A stretch of DNA of 64,000 bases. Source: Eutrophocola sp964490145. GTDB taxonomy: Bacteria > Pseudomonadota > Gammaproteobacteria > Pseudomonadales > Pseudohongiellaceae. A program made the position numbers and the translations under genes. The notes beneath the pieces were generated by a model that did not search any database, was not told the origin of the DNA, and saw nothing but the letters and a program-made list of their open reading frames with translations. Numbering within the stretch: the stretch's first letter is position 1; the number at the start of each line of letters is the position of its first letter. Below are positions 43,675-52,496 of this stretch, one piece after another. Location: the NCBI GenBank assembly GCA_964490145.1, contig CAZBBS010000003.1, positions 1 through 64,000 on the forward strand, given 5' to 3'.

Positions 43675-44396
43675 AAGTATTAAGTGCACGTAACCTGGAA
43701 AAGGTTTACAAGGGCAGAAAGGTTGTCAGGGATGTTTCCCTGGAAGTGAAAAGCGGTGAGATTGTCGGCCTGCTTGGCCCCAACGGCGCTGGCAAAACCA
43801 CGTCTTTTTACATGATCATCGGGCTGGTCAAACCCAACAAGGGCCAGGTGATGATCGACAATCAGGACATCACCCAACTGCCCATGCATGAACGTGCCCG
43901 TAAAGGATTGGGATATCTTCCCCAGGAAACCTCGATTTTCCGCAAGTTAACGGTCAAGGAAAATATCCTCGGCATCCTGCAGACACGCAAGGACCTCACC
44001 CGTAGCCAGCGCATGCAGAAACTGGAAGAACTGCTGGATGACTTTCATATCGGCCACCTGGTGGACAACAGCGGCATCAGTCTTTCCGGTGGTGAACGCC
44101 GCCGCGTTGAAATTGCCAGGGCACTGACCACTGACCCGGCCTTTATCCTGCTGGACGAACCTTTTGCCGGTGTTGACCCGATTTCGGTAAGCGACATCAA
44201 GCATATCATCAGCACACTGGCAGAAAGAAACATCGGCGTGTTGATTACCGACCACAACGTCAGGGAAACACTGGATATCTGCGGCAAGGCATTTATTGTC
44301 AGTGAAGGAAAGATACTGGCCCAGGGTACACCGGATGAAGTGCTGACCAACCAGAGCGTGAAGGAAGTTTACCTGGGTCACCAGTTCAGACTTTAG
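43671..44396 (+). CDS. lptB: LPS export ATPase LptB
   Basis: ABC ATPase of the LptB2FG complex. The 241 residues contain LLGPNGAGKTTSFYMIIGLV (Walker A), the Q-loop region GYLPQETSIFRKLTV, LSGGERRRVEIARAL, ILLDEPFAGVDPISV (Walker B) and the H-loop VLITDHNVRETLDIC. The start overlaps the lptA stop by 4 bp. Convergent with the ABC exporter gene of the sphingolipid operon. Confidence 0.96.
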   Translation: MKVLSARNLEKVYKGRKVVRDVSLEVKSGEIVGLLGPNGAGKTTSFYMIIGLVKPNKGQVMIDNQDITQLPMHERARKGLGYLPQETSIFRKLTVKENILGILQTRKDLTRSQRMQKLEELLDDFHIGHLVDNSGISLSGGERRRVEIARALTTDPAFILLDEPFAGVDPISVSDIKHIISTLAERNIGVLITDHNVRETLDICGKAFIVSEGKILAQGTPDEVLTNQSVKEVYLGHQFRL

Positions 44397-44423
44397 GCCT
44401 GAGCTGCCTGCCAGGCATCCTGA

Positions 44424-46142
44424 TTAACCACGCTCTTCCAGAATATCCACTGTCGACCCTTTCGGCAGCTCCTCAACTCCACCATCCCGGAGTACAAAGA
44501 CCCTGTCGGCAGCTTTGGTAACGGCAGTCTGATGCGAAACAGCTATGATGGTGAGCGAATGGGCCAGGGATTGCAGGGTTTCGCAGATTACCGCTTCACT
44601 GGCAGGATCCAGCGCGCTGGTGGGCTCATCCATAATCAGGAATTTCGGCTTGTGTGCCAGGCCGCGGGCAATGGCTATGCGCTGACGCTGCCCGCCTGAA
44701 ATCATCCCGCCGCGCTCACCCACCACTGTGTGAATACCATCGGGTAAGGCACAAACAAAGTCCCAGGCGCCTGCCATCCGCAGGGCATCCACGGCATCCT
44801 CTTCCGTGAGCGAAGGCTCACCAACAATCACGTTACTGAGAATGGTGTCATGCAGCAGGATAGTGTCCTGTGAGACGTAGCCGATCATTCGCCGCCAGCT
44901 GCGCAGGTCGATTTCCCTGAGCGGGATGCCATCAATCAATACGTCACCCGATGCGGGTTCTGTCAGCCCGCAAAGCAGATCAAGAAAGGTGCTTTTACCA
45001 GCCCCCGAAGCCCCCATGACGGCAGTAAAGGTATTGACCGGAATAGTCATATTCAGGTCATCGAATATGGGTTTAACACTGTAATTGAAGGCGATGTGAC
45101 TCAGTGTTACTTCTTTTTCCAGGCTCGCTTCGCGGGTTCCCTGATTCACTTCCGCTTCGCTTCGGGCCTCCTCAGCGGCCTTGCGAATGGACCAGTAGGC
45201 ACTTTCCTGGGCAGTGAGCTGCTGGAACAGACGCTGGGTTTTGTTCAGCAGGGCAAGCACACGGGCCAGAACCAGAACCAGCACCATCACTTCCGGCAAC
45301 GACAATTCCCAAACCATGAGGGCAAGATAAAGGCCACTGGCAATCATCAACGCGAGGATAGGTTCCTGCAGCGCGAAGAGCGCCTCGCGACTCATGACTT
45401 CCTGACGAATGGCCACTTCCAGTTGTTTGGTCTGGTCCTTGAGGATGGCATCAGTGACATTATCCCTGGCCATGGCTTTCAATGATTTAACGGACCCCAG
45501 AATGTCGGAGAGATAGGCCAGCAAATGCTTCATCAAATGGGTCTGCTTGGAACCGGCCTTACGGGTAGCCAATACCAGGCGATGCAGTGCAAACAGCAGC
45601 ACCATGCTGATGGCCAGGGTAGCCAGGGTGGCCTGCCAGGACACCAGCAAAGCCACGGAACTGTACACCACCACCTGGATGGACAGGGCCAGCACCTTGG
45701 AGCTGTGTTCAAAACCGTTGGCTGCCCGGTAGGCTTCCGTGGCAACGGAATTGGCCAGTGTGCCCACCTGCTTGGTCAGAAAATATTTCCAGCGGCTGAC
45801 CATCAGCGCTTCCAGTAATTCCAGGCGCAAGACGGTGGCGATATGCGCCACGGTGTAACCCACCTGGCGGTTGGAGAGCAGCAGGATAATACTTTTGAGA
45901 ATCATGCCGCTGACAATGATCATCAGCATGACACCTATGGAGGGTTCAAGCCCAAGACTCTCGATCGCCCCCACTATCATGTTGCCGATTTCGGAATTTT
46001 CCGTACCACCAGCAGCAACCGACAGCAATGGCAGAAAAGTCGTGAGGCTAAGGCCTTCTGCCACGCCAGCCAGCAGCAACACCAATAACATGATGATGCT
46101 GCGACGGGGGAATTCCTTGAAAAAGGTTAACAGTGTACGCAT
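44424..46142 (-). CDS. MsbA-type ABC exporter (last gene of the sphingolipid operon)
   Basis: A 572-residue half-transporter with a six-helix membrane domain (about 1-310) fused to an ATPase domain. ATPase motifs: VMGASGAGKSTFLDLLCGL, ISGGQRQRIAIARGLA, FLIMDEPTSALDPASEA and the His in IIAVSHQT. It is 39 bp after spt on the same strand, in line with aasR, cerR and acpR. MsbA-type exporters move lipids or drugs; export of a sphingolipid or its precursor is an inference from position. Confidence 0.85.
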   Translation of the reverse strand: MRTLLTFFKEFPRRSIIMLLVLLLAGVAEGLSLTTFLPLLSVAAGGTENSEIGNMIVGAIESLGLEPSIGVMLMIIVSGMILKSIILLLSNRQVGYTVAHIATVLRLELLEALMVSRWKYFLTKQVGTLANSVATEAYRAANGFEHSSKVLALSIQVVVYSSVALLVSWQATLATLAISMVLLFALHRLVLATRKAGSKQTHLMKHLLAYLSDILGSVKSLKAMARDNVTDAILKDQTKQLEVAIRQEVMSREALFALQEPILALMIASGLYLALMVWELSLPEVMVLVLVLARVLALLNKTQRLFQQLTAQESAYWSIRKAAEEARSEAEVNQGTREASLEKEVTLSHIAFNYSVKPIFDDLNMTIPVNTFTAVMGASGAGKSTFLDLLCGLTEPASGDVLIDGIPLREIDLRSWRRMIGYVSQDTILLHDTILSNVIVGEPSLTEEDAVDALRMAGAWDFVCALPDGIHTVVGERGGMISGGQRQRIAIARGLAHKPKFLIMDEPTSALDPASEAVICETLQSLAHSLTIIAVSHQTAVTKAADRVFVLRDGGVEELPKGSTVDILEERG

Positions 46143-46181
46143 GGCGAATCAGGCTATCTGCGACCTGTTGTCAGGTCTGTC

Positions 46182-47369
46182 TCAGCCAGCCTGGCTCAGA
46201 CGGGTGAACGCCTCACAGATACGATCCATGTCAGCAGGCGTATGGGCAGCGCTGACGCTGACGCGAACCAGAGCTTTGTTATCCGGTGCTGCCGGCGGCA
46301 GGATCAGGTTTACATAGATCCCCTCGTTAAGCAGCTTGCTCCACAAGTCGAAGGCGTGAGCAGGACTTTCCACGACACCGGCTATAACCGGTCCGGGATT
46401 GGGACCCAGCTCATAACCCAGGCCCTGCATACAGTCATATAACTGATGAACATTGCGCCACAGGTTTTTGCGCAGATGCGTTCCCTCTTCCAGCAGTTTC
46501 AGGGCAACACGAGTCGATGCAATAATCGCCGGGGAAGGCGATGCGGTGAATATATAGGGACGACTGACATAACGCAGCTGTTCCAGTTGCGGGTGATTGC
46601 TGACGCAATAGCCACCGATGCTGCCCAGGCTTTTACTGAAAGTGCCTGTCACAAAATCCACCTGATCCATCACACCGGCTTCTTCAACCAGGCCGCGTCC
46701 TTTTTCACCCAGTACGCCGATGGAATGTGCCTCATCCACCAGCAGGAGGCAGCCATACCTGTTCTTGATCTCAACAATCTCCTTCAGCGGCGCCTGGTCA
46801 CCCAGCATACTGTAAATGCCTTCGATAATGATCAGGGTATTGGCTGCCCTGTCACCAAGTCTCTGAAGGCGTTTTTCCAGGTGTTCAGGGTCATTGTGTT
46901 TGAAACGGACAATGTCAGCCCCACTCAGGGTACAGCCATCATAGATACTGGCATGGCTATCGGCATCGATTAACAGTACATCACCTGCTCCCACCAGCCC
47001 CGAGATCGCGCCCAGGTTAGCCTGGTAACCTGTGGAAAAGACTATGGCGGACTGGCATTCGTAAAAGCGGGCAAATTCTTCTTCCAGTGCCCTATGGCCA
47101 TTGTAGTTGCCATTGGCCATGCGTGAACCGGTGGTGCCGGTACCTTCATGATCCAGGGCTTCATGGGCAGCTTTCAGGCAGCGCTCATCAAAGGTCAGAC
47201 CCAGGTAGTTGTTGGTACCAAAGAAAAGGATGCGTTTGTCCCCTTTCCTGGCTTCCGTGGCAGAGTATATTTCATCCACTGGCATACCGAAGGCTTCAAG
47301 GCCTTTCGGCAGCATTGCCTTTCGAGCCTCGGCCACGGCATCGAGTTTTTCCAGAATATTGTTAGTCAT
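46182..47369 (-). CDS. spt: Serine palmitoyltransferase (alpha-oxoamine synthase family)
   Basis: A 395-residue PLP enzyme that condenses an amino acid with an acyl thioester. Features: YLGLTFDERCLKAAHEALDH, GTGTTGSRMANGNYNGHRAL, the Asp/His pair in LVDEAHSIGVLGEKGRG (212, 215), and the Schiff-base Lys246 in TGTFSKSLGSIGGYC. KBL and BioF are relatives, but the adjacent acyl carrier protein, epimerase and acyl-ligase genes match the Caulobacter spt locus. It shares one base with the acpR stop (TAATG). Confidence 0.88.
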   Translation of the reverse strand: MTNNILEKLDAVAEARKAMLPKGLEAFGMPVDEIYSATEARKGDKRILFFGTNNYLGLTFDERCLKAAHEALDHEGTGTTGSRMANGNYNGHRALEEEFARFYECQSAIVFSTGYQANLGAISGLVGAGDVLLIDADSHASIYDGCTLSGADIVRFKHNDPEHLEKRLQRLGDRAANTLIIIEGIYSMLGDQAPLKEIVEIKNRYGCLLLVDEAHSIGVLGEKGRGLVEEAGVMDQVDFVTGTFSKSLGSIGGYCVSNHPQLEQLRYVSRPYIFTASPSPAIIASTRVALKLLEEGTHLRKNLWRNVHQLYDCMQGLGYELGPNPGPVIAGVVESPAHAFDLWSKLLNEGIYVNLILPPAAPDNKALVRVSVSAAHTPADMDRICEAFTRLSQAG

Positions 47370-47614
47370 TAGCCTTGCAGGTCACTGATGATAATGGCGA
47401 GTTGCCGTGGCGTGTTGATATCTGCCAGAGCATTGATGGGGATGGTCACGTCGAATTCGTCTTCAACTTCCATGATCAGGTTCAGTACTTTGACCGAATC
47501 CAGTGCCAACTGTTCAACCAGGCTTTCGTCCACCTGCAAATCACCGCCAAAACCCAGGTTTTCGGTGATGTGATTGCATAGTTGCTGCAATACTTCTTCT
47601 TGATGATTTGTCAT
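47369..47614 (-). CDS. Dedicated acyl carrier protein of the sphingolipid operon (AcpR-like)
   Basis: An 81-residue acyl carrier protein. The phosphopantetheine Ser is Ser40 in LALDSVKVLNLIMEVED, which departs from the DSLDTVEL form of the housekeeping ACP. The overlap with spt suggests it carries the acyl chain used by Spt, as AcpR does in Caulobacter. Acidic, helical, normal ACP length. Confidence 0.88.
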   Translation of the reverse strand: MTNHQEEVLQQLCNHITENLGFGGDLQVDESLVEQLALDSVKVLNLIMEVEDEFDVTIPINALADINTPRQLAIIISDLQG

Positions 47615-47637
47615 GTTGTTTTATTTGTCAGTAAATT

Positions 47638-48552
47638 CTAAAGCAATTCCGGCAGTGCATCCTGCAGGGTAATCCGCGGATGCCAGCCCGGCAAGGACTG
47701 TTTCAACGGTGTATTGTCACACAACCAGTCTGGGTAAATCAGCTCCCTGACTTTCCCCGGGGTCAGCATGGGAGAGTATCGGAATAACTTTGCCAGGCCG
47801 AGGTTGAGGTAGGCAGCAAAAAAGACCAGAAAGGCTGGTATGGACACCGGTTTTACTGTTCTGTTCCAGGCTTTTTGGGCCAAGGCTGCCAAAGCGTGGC
47901 GATCATAGCCTTCTGACCTGTCATCTGCAAGTTCAAACACCCCCGTGACGGGATTCTCACTGCTGATCCATGCCATAACAGCACTGGCAATATCAGCCAC
48001 ATGTATCAGGCTGAAACGGGTTGGCGTAAACCCCGGCATGGGAAGCAGCCCATACCTTTTCATGGCATCAAAAAGCGGCATGAGTTCACGATCGCCCGGG
48101 CCATAGACAGCTGTCGGGCGGAAAACCGCCCAGGGCATACTGCCAGCCAGTTCATCCAGCAAGACTTCAGCCTTGAATTTACTGCTGGCATACCAGGAGA
48201 CCTCAGGATGGCGGGCGGCCAGGGAGGAGATCAGCAAAAATCGAGGTACTTGTCCCTGCTTGACACAGATATTGACCAGGTTGGCAGTACCCTTGGCATT
48301 GATGTCATCGAACTGGGACTGGGAACGACCGCGAACGGTTCCTGCACAATGGATGACTGCCGTGGCGCCATTCACCAGCTCATTCAAGGCATCAATATCA
48401 TGGAGATCGCCTGCAACCCATTGCAGGCCGGGTTTGGCGGGTTGAGGACGTCTGGCCAGGGCATTGACCTGCCAGCCCTGCGCTAAAAGACTTTCGAGAA
48501 AGACATTGCCGATAAATCCGGTGGCGCCTGTGACAGCTACCGTTCCCTGCAT
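47638..48552 (-). CDS. NAD(P)-dependent epimerase/reductase (CerR-like)
   Basis: A 304-residue extended short-chain dehydrogenase. The Rossmann motif VTGATGFIGNVFLESLLAQG is at 7-26 and the catalytic Tyr-x3-Lys lies in SWYASSKFKAEVL. In Caulobacter the CerR protein encoded between acpR and aasR reduces a ceramide intermediate. This gene has the same neighbours, so the same role is inferred. It ends 23 bp before acpR. Confidence 0.82.
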   Translation of the reverse strand: MQGTVAVTGATGFIGNVFLESLLAQGWQVNALARRPQPAKPGLQWVAGDLHDIDALNELVNGATAVIHCAGTVRGRSQSQFDDINAKGTANLVNICVKQGQVPRFLLISSLAARHPEVSWYASSKFKAEVLLDELAGSMPWAVFRPTAVYGPGDRELMPLFDAMKRYGLLPMPGFTPTRFSLIHVADIASAVMAWISSENPVTGVFELADDRSEGYDRHALAALAQKAWNRTVKPVSIPAFLVFFAAYLNLGLAKLFRYSPMLTPGKVRELIYPDWLCDNTPLKQSLPGWHPRITLQDALPELL

Positions 48553-48559
48553 AGGGAAA

Positions 48560-50422
48560 CTAACCGTCCTGGGCCTGGGCCAATGGCGGTTCTGTCAGCT
48601 TGGAACGCTTGATGTAATCCAGCCTGGCAGCGGCACGGGAAAGTTTGCCTGAAGAGGTACGTGGCAGGGTATGCGGCTTGACCAGTTCAACCTGGCAGTC
48701 GATACCGAATTCTTCGTAGATCAGGCGCTTGAGGCGAACGATCAGGTCATGACGTTCGGTTTCACCTGTCAGTCGGCATTCGATGACAAGCACAACAACA
48801 GTATTCCCTTCTTCATCAATCAGGCTGAAGGAAGATGCCTCACGTTCACGCACTTCTTCCTGTTGCTCAGCGGTGAACTCAATATCATGAGCGCGGATGT
48901 TGCGACCATTGATAATAATAATGTCAGTGCGGCGTCCCGTAATATACAGATCACCATCGAGCATGAAACCGATGTCGCCGGTATCCAGCCAGTTGTCCTC
49001 ATTGAGGGCTTCAGCGGATTTCTTCGGATTATTGAAGTAACCGGACATGATGCTGGCACCACGGACCAAAACCGTGCCCACCTGATGCTCTGCAACGGGC
49101 TGTCCATTGTCATCGATGATTTCGATTTCCAGTCCTGCCAGTGGTCGGCCGCAATTCACGAATTCATTGTTCTTGCGAATGTGTTTGCCATCCGCACCCG
49201 TACCACTATCTGTGGAAGAATCCTGACGGATGATAATGCCCTGGTCGATGAGTTTCTCGGCATCGATTTCGACAGTATTAAAACCATGACCAAGACGATC
49301 AAAGCTGACAGCCAGGGTGGCTTCTGCAAGACCGTAACAGGGCAGGAAAGCATTGGCGTTGAAGCCGCAAGGAGCAAACTTGTCAGAGAAGGCGCGCAGC
49401 AGATCGGCACGAATCAGCTCTGCACCCACACCGGCTGCACGCCAGCAGCTCAGGTCGAGCTTTTCAATATCGGCAGTGCGCGCACGCATGCTGCAAAGCT
49501 TGTAACCGAAGGGCTGACCAAAGGCGATAGTGCAGCGATTCTGACTGATCAGACGCAGCCACTGCATCGGGCGAATCGCAAAATCATACGTGGACAGGTA
49601 ATCCACGGACAACTGGGCAAACATTGGCGCCAGGATAAGCCCCACCAGACCCATGTCATGGTAGAACGGCAGCCAGGAAGCACAACGGTCCTCAGGGGTC
49701 ATTTCCAGACCGATCCGCGTGATGCCCTGCAGATTGCTCATCAGGGCATGCTCGGTAATCATAACGGCACGTGGCGATTTGGTGCTGCCGGAAGTGAACT
49801 GCAAGTATGCGTTCTCTGATGGTGTATTAACCAGCAGATCTGCATCTGACTGCTCGCCCTGTTCCAGTTGCGCAGGTGTACCGACCCATTTGAGAGTTTC
49901 CACACCTTCGGCGGCTTCCTTCAGGAAGTTTACGAAATCGTCATTGGCCAGGGCGATACCTGCCTGGCCGCCATCGAGCATGCCATGAAGGTGACGCACA
50001 TAAGCGGCATGACTGCCAAGATTTACCGGGATGGGCATGGCATATGGCACCAGGCCAGCATAACGGCAGGCAAAGAACAGGGTAACAAATTCGGGGGTGG
50101 TGTCAGCAACCAGGGCAACGTGACTGCCGCTTTCAAGGCCTTTGGCCAGCAGATATCTGGCGACGTGCCTTGACCTTTCCATCAGGGTTTTAAAGGGGAG
50201 AACAGATTTGAGATTTCCGCGGGCGTCGTAAAAATTGAAACCGGTTTCACCCTGTGCAGCATACTCAAGCGCTTCGGTCATGGTGCTGAATTCAGCCAGA
50301 CGCTGCTCGATACTGTTTCGGGTGGGTGTTGGAGTCAATACTGCTTCGGCAGGCGATTCAGTCTCTTGTGACAAACCACGCCCAACCACCGCTTGACCAA
50401 GTTTTGCTTTAGCGGTTGTCAA
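48560..50422 (-). CDS. Fatty acyl-AMP ligase / acyl-ACP synthetase (AasR-like)
   Basis: A 620-residue adenylate-forming enzyme of the fatty acyl-AMP ligase type: YLQFTSGSTKSPRAVMITEH (206-225), WLPFYHDMGLVGLILAPMF, CYGLAEATLAVSFD and LDTGDIGFMLDGDLYITGRR. The ligases with this FAAL-like layout transfer acyl chains to carrier proteins. In Caulobacter AasR loads AcpR. First gene of the operon. Start TTG at 50422 (no ATG until residue 48), with AAGG upstream; the N-terminal 35 residues are not part of the core domain. Confidence 0.85.
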   Translation of the reverse strand: MTTAKAKLGQAVVGRGLSQETESPAEAVLTPTPTRNSIEQRLAEFSTMTEALEYAAQGETGFNFYDARGNLKSVLPFKTLMERSRHVARYLLAKGLESGSHVALVADTTPEFVTLFFACRYAGLVPYAMPIPVNLGSHAAYVRHLHGMLDGGQAGIALANDDFVNFLKEAAEGVETLKWVGTPAQLEQGEQSDADLLVNTPSENAYLQFTSGSTKSPRAVMITEHALMSNLQGITRIGLEMTPEDRCASWLPFYHDMGLVGLILAPMFAQLSVDYLSTYDFAIRPMQWLRLISQNRCTIAFGQPFGYKLCSMRARTADIEKLDLSCWRAAGVGAELIRADLLRAFSDKFAPCGFNANAFLPCYGLAEATLAVSFDRLGHGFNTVEIDAEKLIDQGIIIRQDSSTDSGTGADGKHIRKNNEFVNCGRPLAGLEIEIIDDNGQPVAEHQVGTVLVRGASIMSGYFNNPKKSAEALNEDNWLDTGDIGFMLDGDLYITGRRTDIIIINGRNIRAHDIEFTAEQQEEVREREASSFSLIDEEGNTVVVLVIECRLTGETERHDLIVRLKRLIYEEFGIDCQVELVKPHTLPRTSSGKLSRAAARLDYIKRSKLTEPPLAQAQDG

Positions 50423-50453
50423 ATCTTAAAACCTTATGCTGAATATATACTTG

Positions 50454-50486
50454 TTATTAGAACCAAAATTTTTATTATTCTAATAA
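50454..50486. promoter_or_regulatory. 9-bp inverted repeat upstream of the sphingolipid operon
   Basis: TTATTAGAA at 50454-50462 and TTCTAATAA at 50478-50486 are exact inverted copies 15 bp apart, within the AT-rich stretch 32-64 bp upstream of the aasR start. The form is that of an operator for a dimeric regulator. The rest of the 360-bp gap to the tRNA gene shows only a short GGGCTT/AAGCCC repeat near 50526-50540. Confidence 0.4.
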
Positions 50487-50784
50487 GATTCAATGGATTA
50501 AACCAGCTTTATCTACAATTCATCCGGGCTTTATAAGCCCTGAACAGTCAAGCCTGAATCTTGGTTCTCCCACCGCTGAAATGGCTCTTTCCAGCCTCAA
50601 CAGCGATATTCTTTCATTCAATCTGCCAACGCAACCAGCCAGTGGCTTTTCACCGGAAAATCCGGCTCTATGCACTCGCACATCAACAGGTCCTTCTGCT
50701 GAACCCGGCAACCGGAAACGGCCTTCAGAATAATGACACCATGTCAGGGCGCATCATTAACCTCTTGAAATATATTGGGATTAT

Positions 50785-50859
50785 TGGCTGGGGTGGTAGG
50801 ATTCGAACCTACGGATGACGGAGTCAGAGTCCGTTGCCTTACCACTTGGCGACACCCCA
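50785..50859 (-). tRNA. tRNA-Gln (anticodon CTG)
   Basis: On the minus strand the sequence begins TGGGGTGTCGCCAAGTGGTA and ends CACCCCAGCCA. Acceptor stem TGGGGTG/CACCCCA, anticodon stem ACGGA/TCCGT with loop CTCTGAC (anticodon CTG), T-loop GGTTCGAATCC; CCA is encoded. The U1-A72 pair is typical of tRNA-Gln. Confidence 0.97.
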
Positions 50860-51069
50860 GTAACCTGAGAAAAGTGCACCGGAGACCAGATTTTTTTGGC
50901 CCGGATTTCCAGAGGGCGCAATCCTACTAATATTGCTCGCCATTTTCCAGTTTTTCCTGTTCACAGATGTGAAATCCTGTCAGTTTTCCTTGACCTGGAT
51001 TGTGCCCGCACCATCATGCCTTATGGTCTAATATCCCTTATCACATTCATGCAGGTCAGGCAGCCAACC

Positions 51070-52484
51070 ATGGGCCAGGAAATCGAATCCAGCTATTTCA
51101 CCGAGGCAGAGCTCGATTTATTCAAGCAGCAGCTGAAAGAAGAAACCGGCCTGCTTGAGCAGTATTTCAATAACGGTGCATTTTCCCATAGTGATTACAG
51201 GGCAGGTTTCGAGCTGGAGGCCTGGCTTCTTGATGAATCCGGGCACGCCTCCCCTGACAATGCCGCCTTTCTAGCGAACCTGGATGACCTCAATGTCGTC
51301 CCTGAATTGGCGACCTTCAACTTTGAAGTCAATGGTGCCCCTGAAACATTACAGGGTAAGGCCCTGGAAAAAATGTATCAGGGCTTGCTGAAAAGCTGGC
51401 AGCACTGCTCGGCAGTTGCCGCAAACAGAAATGAAAAAATCCTGATGATAGGCACCCTGCCCCATCTACGTGAAAGCGACCTGAACATGGATAACATGTC
51501 CCACCTGTCACGCTACAAGGCCCTGAACAGGCAGGTACTGAAGATGCGGGACTTTCGGCCACTGCACCTGCACATCAGTGGCCGCGATGAAATGGATACC
51601 CACAAAAATGATATGATGCTGGAAGCGGCTACGACCTCCTTCCAGATTCATTTCCAGATTCCCATAGACAAAGCCGTTAATGTGTTCAATGCCTCCATGA
51701 TTGCCAGCGCACCTATGGTCGCTGTGGCAGCCAACTCTCCCTACCTGTTTGGCAAGGACCTGTGGATGAAACACGCATCCCCCTGTTTGAACAAAGTGTT
51801 GAGGTGGGCAGCCCCGGTCACCGCCGGGTCAGTTTCGGCTATGACTATCTGAAGGAATCGCTGTTCGAATGCTTCGCTGAAAACCTGGCGGACTACCCGG
51901 CACTGATTCCATTGGCAAACAATGCTTCCCCTGAAGCCCTCACCCATCTCAAATTTCACAATGGAACGATCTGGAGCTGGAATCGTCCGTTGATAGATTT
52001 TGATGACAAAGGCCAGCCCCATCTCAGAATAGAACACCGGGTCATTCCTTCCGGCCCGACCATCAGGGACTGTTTTGCCAATTCGGCGTTTTATTACGGA
52101 CTCAGCCATGGTCTGACCCTTGATACTGAAACGATTGCTGATTGTCTGCCGTTTGCAACAGCAAAGGATAACTTTTATGCCTGCGCCCGTTACGGCCTTG
52201 ATGCCCCTGTCACCTGGTTTGACAATAAAAGCCTGCTGGTACGGGAACTGATACCTGAACACCTGATTCCGGTGGCAGCCAAGGGCCTGGAAAATCTGGG
52301 ACTGCATGCCGACAGCATCTCGCTCTGGCTTGGCATCATTGAAGAACGCGCCCGCAACGGCCAGAACGGTGCGCGCTGGCAACGGGCGTGGGTGGCAAAA
52401 CATGGCCATGACATGAACGGCCTGGTTAATCGATACTGGGAATTACAACAACGCGAAGAGCCGGTACACACCTGGCCCATATAA
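51070..52484 (+). pseudogene. GCS2-type glutamate-cysteine ligase-like gene with a frameshift
   Basis: The first part (from ATG 51070) encodes GFELEAWLLDESG, PELATFNFEVNGAPE and the segment ending in PYLFGKDLW, all typical of GCS2 carboxylate-amine ligases. The reading then breaks: frame 2 continues with DETRIPLFEQSVEVG to the stop at 52484. Restoring one base near 51765 (TGG-GAT for TGGAT) joins both parts into about 470 residues. Either a genuine 1-bp deletion or an indel error. The downstream AstE-like gene starts 12 bp later, so the pair is likely functional as a unit when intact. Confidence 0.85.
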
Positions 52485-52496
52485 ACGAGTCCTGCC

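Noticed and set aside
51742..51852. Frame continuing after the frameshift (ending SVSAMTI) as a true C-terminus of the GCS2-like protein
   Set aside because: The other frame resumes conserved GCS2 sequence immediately, so this end is a frameshift product.
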